A stretch of DNA of 41,173 bases, from assembly GCA_025362675.1 (NCBI GenBank), contig JANYFN010000063.1, forward strand, positions 1-41,173, in the 5' to 3' direction. The DNA is from Limisphaerales bacterium. Its GTDB lineage: Bacteria > Verrucomicrobiota > Verrucomicrobiia > Limisphaerales > UBA11358. Positions 34,654 to 40,075 of the stretch are shown here, piece by piece. The position numbers and the translations under genes are program-made. The notes beneath the pieces are model-generated. The model had not been told where the DNA came from. It saw only the letters and a program-made list of their open reading frames with translations, and did not search any database. The number at the start of each line of letters is the position of its first letter. Positions within the stretch are counted from its first letter, which is position 1.

Positions 34654-36078
34654 ATGTCGTCCAATTCAACCAGCCGCTGGCCGAAGCAGATCAAGTATAT
34701 CATCGGCAACGAGGCGTGCGAACGCTTCAGTTACTACGGCATGAAGGGCATTCTCGCCGGCTACATCAGCGGCACGTTGCTCGCGGGCGGACTCGGCCGG
34801 ACGGAGGATTATGCCACGACGATCATCTCGCTGTTCACGTCCGTGAATTATTTCACGCCGCTCATCGGCGCGTGGCTTTCGGATAAAATTCTGGGGCGCT
34901 ACAAAACTATTTTCTGGGTCTCGCTCCTGTATTGCCTCGGCCACGGCACGCTCGCGTGCAGCGATTTTTTCGGACCGGAAGGCAAGCTCAACTGCCTTTT
35001 CATCGGCCTCACCATCATCGCGTTTGGTTCCGGCGGCATCAAGCCGTGCGTCTCCGCGTTCATGGGCGAACAGTTCAAACCGGAGCAGTCCCACCTGATG
35101 CAGAAAGCCTACGGCGCGTTTTATTGGGCGATCAACTTCGGCTCGTTCTTCTCGTTCCTCGTCGTGCCGTGGGTGAAAAACCATCACGGCTACAGCGCGG
35201 CGTTCGGCGTGCCGGGCATTCTGATGGCCATCGCGACCTTCATTTTCTGGCGCGGAAAAAAACTCTACGTCATCGTGCCGACGAATCGCGAGCTGAAACA
35301 CAACGGTTTTTTCAAAGTGGTTTTCACCACCTTGTTCCAACTGCGGCAGCCGGGGGGGAAATTCTGGGACTGCGCCCGCACGCGCTTTTCGGAAAATGAA
35401 GTTACCGCCGCGCGCTCCGTATTCCCGATCATCTTCGTGTTCGCCACCATCCCGATGTTTTGGTCGCTCTACGATCAGACTGGTTCCACCTGGGTCTTGC
35501 AGGGATTGAAGATGACGAACGCCAACATCCTCGGCCTCGACGTGGGTGGCGAGCAGATGCAATCCCTCAACGCCCTGCTGATCTTGCTTTTCGTGCCGGT
35601 CTTCACACTGTTCATTTATCCGCTCATGGGCCGGTTCGCCTCGCCGCTCAAGCGCATCAGCTACGGCTTGTTTCTCGCGGCCGTCTCCTTCGTGATTGTG
35701 GCGTGGCTGCAAAAACGGCTCGAAGCGGGCGAACCTTTGAGTGTGCTGTGGCAGACTTGGCCGTATGTCGTCGTGACTGCCGCCGAGGTGCTCGTCTCCA
35801 CGACCGGACTGGAGTTCGCGTTCCGCGAGGCTGCGCCGGAAATGAAAAGCATGATCATGAGTTTCTGGCTGCTGACCATCGCCGCCGGCAGTTTTTTCAC
35901 CGCACTGCTCACCACCGTGCTGGCCCGCCTCACGCCCGCCGCGAACGCCGGTTCCGCCTCCGTGAGCAGCGAGCGTTTCATGCTCTACGCGTGGATGATG
36001 TTTGGCGTCGCGATTCTGTTCAGCCTCATCGCCAGCACCTATCATTATCGCGATAAAACAGCGGCCTCAGGAAAATAG
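34654..36078 (+). CDS. POT/PTR family proton-coupled oligopeptide transporter
   Basis: A 474-residue protein with about 12-14 membrane helices. ExxERFxYYG, the proton-coupling motif of the family, is at 20-29 (EACERFSYYG). The second PTR signature appears as 'FGSGGIKPCVSAFMGEQF'. 'WAINFGSFFSFLVVPW' and a late 'TTGLEFAFREAAPEMKSM' are also typical. It imports di- and tripeptides with protons. ATG 34654 is preceded by an AGGA about ten bases upstream and gives the family-standard N-terminus; the frame is open to 34516, but that part overlaps the DUF3592 gene. Together with the M3 peptidase lipoprotein it suggests peptide scavenging. A 1.3-kb non-coding region follows. Confidence 0.93.
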   Translation: MSSNSTSRWPKQIKYIIGNEACERFSYYGMKGILAGYISGTLLAGGLGRTEDYATTIISLFTSVNYFTPLIGAWLSDKILGRYKTIFWVSLLYCLGHGTLACSDFFGPEGKLNCLFIGLTIIAFGSGGIKPCVSAFMGEQFKPEQSHLMQKAYGAFYWAINFGSFFSFLVVPWVKNHHGYSAAFGVPGILMAIATFIFWRGKKLYVIVPTNRELKHNGFFKVVFTTLFQLRQPGGKFWDCARTRFSENEVTAARSVFPIIFVFATIPMFWSLYDQTGSTWVLQGLKMTNANILGLDVGGEQMQSLNALLILLFVPVFTLFIYPLMGRFASPLKRISYGLFLAAVSFVIVAWLQKRLEAGEPLSVLWQTWPYVVVTAAEVLVSTTGLEFAFREAAPEMKSMIMSFWLLTIAAGSFFTALLTTVLARLTPAANAGSASVSSERFMLYAWMMFGVAILFSLIASTYHYRDKTAASGK

Positions 36079-36494
36079 CCCGCTGGTTTTATTCTGTGTC
36101 CCAGTGCAATCTTCCTGCATGGTTCCGCCGTAAAAAATTAAGGCAATCGGGATGCGCCGAAATGCACGCTGATTTGAGACTGCTAAAAAAATCCAAGAAA
36201 AAAATGTGGCGAAAAATCAAGTGGTGCCCTCTAACAGACTATCTGCGAACCCATTTCAGCAAACAAAATGTCTCTGATGAGCTTTGAAATTGGGTATCCC
36301 CACCCCTGTCCCCACGGTGGGGATAGGGTGCTTCATCCGACCGTTCTGTGTTTACTGGTGTTTTCGTCGGTTTCGCCGTCAGGCTCCACCCCCGAATACG
36401 GTCGGTTTTTAACGGCTCGCGCGTCACCCTAATCGGGATGCCGCGCTCGCCGAAAACCTCCCTCATCGCTCACGCGAACACGAGTTCAGCGCCG
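36079..36494. other. Non-coding stretch at the chromosome/island boundary
   Basis: After the POT stop there is no conserved gene for over 1.3 kb. This first part holds an almost perfect palindrome: CCCTGTCCCCAC (36304-36315) and GTGGGGATAGGG (36317-36328), 12-base arms with one mismatch around one base. Small open frames here (for instance 36096-36287 plus and 36239-36466 minus) have no recognisable features and run through the palindrome. I do not see an attachment site or tRNA gene. Confidence 0.5.
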
Positions 36495-36850
36495 GACGGG
36501 TTTTACGAATAAAAGACAGAAATGTCTTTTACGGTTTTGGACGGGTTGAACGGGTGGGCAGCGGGAGCAGGCTCCCTTGCCCCGGAGACGCGTTAAGACG
36601 GGTTTAGGGCAGGAAGACCACCGCCGAAGACTTGAGAGCTTTCTGCGCCGTTCGGGGATGTCCGCCTACGCCCCCGAACCCCCTTCGGCTGGACACACCC
36701 TCTCGTCTCGAAACATCCCAAGACTTCGGCGGCAACGGGCGGGCGAGCAGGCGCGGGCTTTCTTGCAAGTATTCAGAAACCCGCCCCCGCTCGCTTGATC
36801 CGCCCTACGGGTATTTAGCCGGTTTGACCGCCTTACGGCGGCTCAACCGA
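36495..36850 (+). ncRNA. Candidate structured RNA or repeat-rich control region
   Basis: Many perfect inverted repeats are packed here. AAAAGACA-GAAA-TGTCTTTT is at 36511-36530. GGGCA/GGGAGC pairs with GCTCCC/TGCCC at 36556-36582. CCGCCGAAG (36621-36629) pairs with CTTCGGCGG (36724-36732), enclosing GGGATGT (36655-36661) with ACATCCC (36713-36719) and the hairpin CCGAA-CCCCC-TTCGG (36674-36688). GCGAGC (36743-36748), GCGGG and TTTCT pair with AGAAA, CCCGC and GCTCGC (to 36794). A last hairpin is at 36820-36849, GGTTTGACCGCC-TTAC-GGCGG-C-TCAACC. GACGGGTT recurs at 36495, 36540 and 36597. The nested layout suits a folded RNA; strand is unproven. I do not recognise a known RNA family. Open frames through it look like translated hairpins. 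Confidence 0.45.
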
Positions 36851-36955
36851 GCTTTTCGGGCATATTGGGAACGTTTTTTGAAAACAAACGATTCCAAGCC
36901 TAATGGGATTTCGGGGTTATTTATTTTTACATATTTTATTTTCATTTAAGGAGAA

Positions 36956-37024
36956 ATGTCGGAAGTGATTTTCCTAAATTTCATCCTTAAGGCTTTGCAA
37001 CTCGCAAAAACCCCGAAAATTTAG
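36956..37024 (+). CDS. Possible 22-residue leader peptide
   Basis: ATG 36956 is preceded by AAGGAG three bases upstream, the best Shine-Dalgarno in this part of the window, and opens a short frame MSEVIFLNFILKALQLAKTPKI ending at TAG 37022-37024. It lies between the structured region and three TTTAGAA boxes. No homologue can be named. It may be a chance frame. Confidence 0.2.
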   Translation: MSEVIFLNFILKALQLAKTPKI

Positions 37025-37052
37025 AAGGCATTCTAAATCAGTAATTTAGAAT
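37020..37052. repeat. Three TTTAGAA boxes (possible operator)
   Basis: TTTAGAA (37020-37026), its inverse TTCTAAA (37031-37037) and TTTAGAAT (37045-37052) give a palindrome plus a third direct copy within 33 bases, spaced 11 and 14 bases apart. Such clusters bind dimeric regulators or replication proteins; no binding protein is identified here. Confidence 0.4.
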
Positions 37053-37416
37053 GATGATTATCCTGCTATCGCGGCCAGTATGGGATTCGGCTGTCGCCTC
37101 ATGCAAAAGGGTTTATTGCCCCATTGAACTCGCATTCGCTCGTGCTGTTTGTTTTTATCGCGCCCCCCCTTTTTTTTATCGCAGAACCGCACATCGCATC
37201 CGTTTCCTGTTCGTTTTGTCGCCGCCCTTTCTTCATTTTACCATCCGGTCAAGGTCGTTCCAGCCCCCGAAAGCTCCGCTTCTCTCCGCTTTCTTCCCGG
37301 TCGAAGACGTTCCACCGCGCTCGTTACTCCTTGACTACGGATGCCATTCAGAAAGTGCGGGCGTCTCACGAACGCATCGCGCAAAGGTCGAATCTTATCA
37401 ACCAACATTTACCACA
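37053..37416. other. Non-coding stretch before the 66-residue gene
   Basis: Pyrimidine-rich on the plus strand, with runs such as CCCCCCC followed by TTTTTTT near 37161-37176. The open frame that crosses it into the next gene has no domain-like or conserved-looking sequence. A TTGACT near 37330 could be part of a promoter, but I cannot pair it with a -10. Nothing else is supported. Confidence 0.4.
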
Positions 37417-37617
37417 ATGTCATACATCACAGACTTTGAGAGTGAGCTTACCAAAAAGCTCGAAAGTGCCGAGGACACCGCTTCCATCGTCAAATGGATT
37501 TCGGAAAAAGTTCTCCAAAGCTACAAGAATGGCATCACCGCAGGGCAAAAAGGCGCGCAGGTGATTCGCAAGGGCGCAAGCCGAAGTCGCAGTTCATTCG
37601 GGAAAAAAGCCGAGTAG
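37417..37617 (+). CDS. Unidentified 66-residue helical protein
   Basis: From ATG 37417 (MSYITDFESELTKKLES...). An acidic N-terminal helical half (SAEDTASIVKWISEKVLQSYKNG) is followed by a basic Arg/Lys/Ser tail (GASRSRSSFGKKAE). The layout 'short helix, WxSEKVLxSYKNG, basic tail' recalls small proteins seen beside VirD4-like genes in other genomes, but I cannot name a family. The frame is open upstream to 37051, though that part does not look coding. It is the first of three small genes in a row ending at a strong terminator. Confidence 0.6.
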   Translation: MSYITDFESELTKKLESAEDTASIVKWISEKVLQSYKNGITAGQKGAQVIRKGASRSRSSFGKKAE

Positions 37618-37651
37618 TCGCGAGGCTTCATTATCAGGTTAAGAAAATGAC

Positions 37652-37951
37652 ATGACGCAACCAACTAGCGTAAACCCCGACCCGAAACCGCAATTTTGGC
37701 TTGGCAAGTTCGCAATGACGGACGAAGCGAGCCGTGCGCTCGACATGGAAGATGTCTTGATTGCGCTCCGACGCCACCACAATGGCGATTGGGGCGACGT
37801 ATGTGCCGAGGACAGAGAGGCGAATGAAACGGCTCTCCAACTTGGCGGGCGATTGTTTTCAGTATATCACGATAGCAACGACGTGAAGTTCTGGATTATC
37901 ACCGAAGCCGACCGAAGCACAACCACTGTGCTTTTGCCGACTGATTATTAA
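37652..37951 (+). CDS. Plasmid/ICE-associated small protein, 99 residues
   Basis: A soluble protein with a distinctive pattern: 'LGKFAMTDEASRAL', then RRHHNGDWGDV at about 39-49, 'NETALQLGGRLFSVYHD' and the ending WIITEADRSTTTVLLPTDY. This matches a widespread family of about 90-100 residues (GDWG ... ITEADRSxTTxLLPxxY) found mainly on plasmids and integrative elements and often mislabelled as a restriction subunit. Its function is not established. It supports the reading of this end of the window as a mobile element. ATG 37652; no clear Shine-Dalgarno. Confidence 0.75.
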   Translation: MTQPTSVNPDPKPQFWLGKFAMTDEASRALDMEDVLIALRRHHNGDWGDVCAEDREANETALQLGGRLFSVYHDSNDVKFWIITEADRSTTTVLLPTDY

Positions 37952-37965
37952 ACTAAAAAATCACC

Positions 37966-38154
37966 ATGCCCATTACACAACAAGACATCGAATTGATTGA
38001 GCGTGTTATTTACAAGAACGGCGACGACATCGCTATCTCAATGGGACGCTCGTTCGAGCGACTTGAGGAGAAGATTGAGAGTGTCGAGTCTCGCCTTTAC
38101 GGTCGCATTGCAGACCTTGAAGACAAACTCGAATATCGCATAGACGACAAGTAG
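37966..38154 (+). CDS. Small coiled-coil protein, 62 residues
   Basis: Almost entirely alpha-helical and charged: MPITQQDIELIERVI then 'SFERLEEKIESVESRLYGRIADLEDKLEYRIDD' with heptad-like Leu/Ile/Val spacing. It lacks a membrane segment or known domain. Such short coiled-coil proteins are frequent in mobile elements and may act as adaptors or structural partners. It starts 14 bases after the previous gene and is followed by a strong terminator, so genes 37417-38154 may form one operon. Confidence 0.6.
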   Translation: MPITQQDIELIERVIYKNGDDIAISMGRSFERLEEKIESVESRLYGRIADLEDKLEYRIDDK

Positions 38155-38166
38155 CTTGTCGCAGAG

Positions 38167-38194
38167 AAAACCCCGCCATACGGCGGGGTTTTTT
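38167..38194 (+). terminator. Strong intrinsic terminator
   Basis: AAAACCCCGCC-ATAC-GGCGGGGTTTT, a perfect 11-bp stem with a 4-base loop, followed by TT, with an A-run on the other side. It closes the small-gene operon and, by its symmetry, could act in both directions. Confidence 0.93.
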
Positions 38195-38208
38195 CGTGGC
38201 GCAAAATT

Positions 38209-38290
38209 CGTGTGGGGGGGAGCGATACCCCGTAACCCCCAAACCCCCTATGCCTTGAGGTCGGTTGACCTCCCCCACAGGGGGTTATCG
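38209..38290. other. G/C-run structured element before the ClpS-like gene
   Basis: GTGGGGG (38212-38218) can pair with CCCCCAC (38272-38278), and TAACCCCC (38233-38240) with GGGGGTTA (38280-38287). The two pairings cannot both form simply. An inner hairpin AGGTC-GGTT-GACCT is at 38258-38271. The C-runs could also fold as a quadruplex on the other strand. It lies between a terminator and a promoter, so it is outside any mRNA I can predict; it may be a repeat or a replication/transfer signal. Confidence 0.35.
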
Positions 38291-38319
38291 GAATGGCTAA
38301 AGCCATGCGTCACAATTCT

Positions 38320-38328
38320 TGATATAAT
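38320..38328 (+). promoter_or_regulatory. Extended -10 promoter of the ClpS-like gene
   Basis: TGA-TATAAT, a perfect extended -10 (TGnTATAAT), 17 bases before ATG 38346. No -35 match is needed or seen at 17 bases upstream. Transcription would begin about ten bases before the AUG, with no Shine-Dalgarno. Confidence 0.6.
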
Positions 38329-38345
38329 ACGAAAATCAGATTCAG

Positions 38346-38642
38346 ATGAAAAATGTAACAACGACAAAGAAAAGTCCGATCATCATCGCTCTTGAAGTGA
38401 ATTCCAACGCGGCTGATTCAGGTTGGAAAACAATTATTTTTAACTGCTACTGCCACACATTTAATGAAGTTGTTATGCAGATCATGCGAGCAACACGTTT
38501 CACTCGTGAAAAAAGCACAGAAATCACAGAGACCGCCGAAACAACTGGTAGCGCCACCGTATGTGAAGGCGGAAAAGATGATTGCGAAAAAATCGCGCGA
38601 ATGTTGGGTGGGGTTGGCTTAACCGTTACGGTGAATCAATAA
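38346..38642 (+). CDS. Divergent ClpS-like protein in the mobile island
   Basis: A 98-residue protein whose middle and end fit ClpS, the adaptor that delivers N-degron substrates to ClpAP: WKTIIFN (27-33), 'TFNEVVMQIMRATRFTREKS', then 'GSATVCEGGKDDCEKIARMLGGVGLTVTV', comparable to the WxVIxxNDDxxTFDEVV...GxAxVxEGxxxxCExxAxxLxxxGLxVxV pattern. The N-degron pocket is changed: the usual Asn-Asp-Asp is Asn33-Cys34-Tyr35 and the pocket His (HxxG) aligns with Glu65. It may bind ClpA/ClpC without classic N-degron recognition, or bind other partners. The N-terminal 26 residues are poorly conserved. Assignment is by pattern only. It has its own promoter. Confidence 0.65.
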   Translation: MKNVTTTKKSPIIIALEVNSNAADSGWKTIIFNCYCHTFNEVVMQIMRATRFTREKSTEITETAETTGSATVCEGGKDDCEKIARMLGGVGLTVTVNQ

Positions 38643-38679
38643 TTACAGACTGCTTTTAAGGGCAAAGTTTCCCCTGTTT

Positions 38680-38688
38680 TGCTACAAT
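38680..38688 (+). promoter_or_regulatory. Extended -10 promoter of the DUF2726 gene
   Basis: TGC-TACAAT, an extended -10 with one mismatch, six bases before ATG 38695. Transcription would start at about the AUG itself, so a leaderless mRNA is predicted. Confidence 0.5.
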
Positions 38689-38694
38689 AGCCAC

Positions 38695-39210
38695 ATGACA
38701 CGATTGATCGTCATAGTGGTGATTTTGGCTTTAGTGGTGATTGCCATCAAAGTATTTGAGGAATTTTCTCGCAGCCGAAAACCTCGCTTTGAATACCGTC
38801 GCAAAGACGCTGTGATGACTGATGCAGAGCGGGAATGCTTTCACGCCCTCGTTTCTGAAATGGGGCTGGATTATTATTTCTTTCCGCAAATACACCTTGA
38901 CGCAATTGTGCAACCGACCGACGCTCGACAAGACCGGTTTAATGCGTTTCGGCACATCAATCAAAAATCAGTGGATTTTGTCGCTTGTGACAAAAAGGAG
39001 ATTCGCCCTTTGTTTGCTATTGAGCTTGATGACAAATCACATAATCAGCGGAAACGGATTGAACGGGATAAAGAGGTTGAACGCATTTTGCATGGCGCAG
39101 GAATTCCGCTCATCCGTATTGTGAATCGTGGTCGTTTTGAGCCGAAAGAACTTGGCACAATGGTTCAAAAAGGCATAGACGACTATGCCAGAAAATCAAT
39201 TGCATCGTGA
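38695..39210 (+). CDS. DUF2726 protein with N-terminal membrane anchor
   Basis: A 171-residue protein. One membrane helix comes first (RLIVIVVILALVVIAIKVF). The soluble part has DUF2726 features: 'MTDAERECFHALVSEM', 'VDFVACDKKEIRPLFAIELDDKSH' and 'RDKEVERILHGAGIPLIRIV'. The vDF...aIElDdxSH pattern is that of a Vsr/PD-(D/E)XK-like nuclease fold, so a DNA- or nucleic-acid-related role is likely, although the family is not characterised well enough to say active. It may be tethered at the membrane near the DNA-transfer apparatus (VirD4-like gene downstream); this is inference. Confidence 0.8.
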   Translation: MTRLIVIVVILALVVIAIKVFEEFSRSRKPRFEYRRKDAVMTDAERECFHALVSEMGLDYYFFPQIHLDAIVQPTDARQDRFNAFRHINQKSVDFVACDKKEIRPLFAIELDDKSHNQRKRIERDKEVERILHGAGIPLIRIVNRGRFEPKELGTMVQKGIDDYARKSIAS

Positions 39211-39245
39211 ACCTATTTATCCGCAATTAGCATTTTTTAATTTCG

Positions 39246-39254
39246 TGATAAAAT
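39246..39254 (+). promoter_or_regulatory. Extended -10 promoter of the CoiA-like gene
   Basis: TGA-TAAAAT, an extended -10 with one mismatch, seven bases before ATG 39262; a TTAGCA lies 16 bases further upstream. A leaderless or near-leaderless transcript is predicted. Confidence 0.5.
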
Positions 39255-39261
39255 TGGCGTA

Positions 39262-40029
39262 ATGCTCCGCGCCAAGTGCAAACAAACTGGTGAGATCGTT
39301 GAAGCGTATTTTTCAGACAAGTCGCAAGCTCCCTTTTATTGCCCCGATTGCGGTGATTTGGTTTTGCTTAAATCCGGCAGAACAAAAGTAAATTATTTCG
39401 CTCATGCAAATCCGCTGGCGTGCAAATTTAATAGTGGAGAATCCGAAGATCATGAGTTTTGCAAGATGCAGATTTTTGAGGCGTTAAAAAAGCATCCGTC
39501 AGTCAGCAATGTGGCGGTGGAACGTCCGCTCGGAACCAACCGCCCCGACGTGAGCGCCTATATCAATGGCGTTCCGGTCGCCATTGAAATTCAAATCAGT
39601 TCCCTATCACTTGAAACCATCATGCACCGAACGATTGAATACGCCCGCAAAGGAATATACGTTCTATGGCTTTTGCAATGGACATCCGAACTCAATTCCC
39701 CGCGCTACACACCTCAATTGTGGGAGAAATGGATTCATGCAGCGTATTTTGGACAGGTGTATTACTGGCTTGAGGGATTATTGGTAGCGAGCTACCACTT
39801 CGATCCGCATTTGAAATCTGTGCCGAGAAAAACATGGTATTCGGCAAGTGGCAAGAAAATGACCGGAGGCGGATACAGTCACAGGTCGAAACGCTATCGC
39901 ACGCCAATTCCCGGCAAGACACTGAATATTGTGGCGGATTTTGTTCCTAAAGAGAGATTTTGGTGGGAAGGCAACGGACTTAAAGTTCCCGATGCAAAAT
40001 TGTTTATTTCTGGCGACATTCATAAATAA
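39262..40029 (+). CDS. CoiA-like competence/nuclease protein
   Basis: A 255-residue protein. The N-terminal part carries a zinc-ribbon-like CPDCGDLVLLKSGRTKVNYFAHA, typical of CoiA (CPxCxxxLxxKxGxxxxxHFAH). Next is 'ESEDHEFCKMQIFEALK' and the nuclease-like core NRPDVSAYINGVPVAIEIQ, with the Asp and Glu-x-Gln of the PD-(D/E)XK fold, then 'TIEYARKGIYVLWLL'. CoiA promotes processing of incoming DNA in Gram-positive competence; relatives are widespread on plasmids and in phages. The C-terminal ~80 residues are not recognised. It is well placed next to a DNA-transfer ATPase. Confidence 0.85.
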   Translation: MLRAKCKQTGEIVEAYFSDKSQAPFYCPDCGDLVLLKSGRTKVNYFAHANPLACKFNSGESEDHEFCKMQIFEALKKHPSVSNVAVERPLGTNRPDVSAYINGVPVAIEIQISSLSLETIMHRTIEYARKGIYVLWLLQWTSELNSPRYTPQLWEKWIHAAYFGQVYYWLEGLLVASYHFDPHLKSVPRKTWYSASGKKMTGGGYSHRSKRYRTPIPGKTLNIVADFVPKERFWWEGNGLKVPDAKLFISGDIHK

Positions 40030-40037
40030 ATTATTTT

Positions 40038-40066
40038 TCGACAACCAAAATCCTTTTCGCTAGGCT
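40038..40066 (+). promoter_or_regulatory. Candidate promoter of the VirD4-like gene
   Basis: TCGACA (40038-40043), a 17-base spacer and TAGGCT (40061-40066), nine bases before ATG 40076. The -10 is weak. It follows the same short-leader pattern as the three preceding genes. Confidence 0.35.
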
Positions 40067-40075
40067 CGTCCCGCT

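Noticed and set aside
34666-36045. 459-codon minus-strand frame over the POT transporter
   Set aside because: Composition is that of an antisense reading (Glu/His/Arg-rich), and the transporter on the other strand is certain.
36495-36604. CRISPR array suggested by repeated GACGGGTT
   Set aside because: Only three 8-base copies at unequal spacing (45 and 57 bases); no array and no cas genes.
36632-36949. 105-codon open frame in the structured region
   Set aside because: Its residues simply translate hairpin arms, and there is no ribosome binding site or domain.
37051-37416. Upstream extension of the 66-residue protein
   Set aside because: The extra 122 codons are low in sense-like composition and cross homopolymer runs; ATG 37417 opens the helical protein cleanly.
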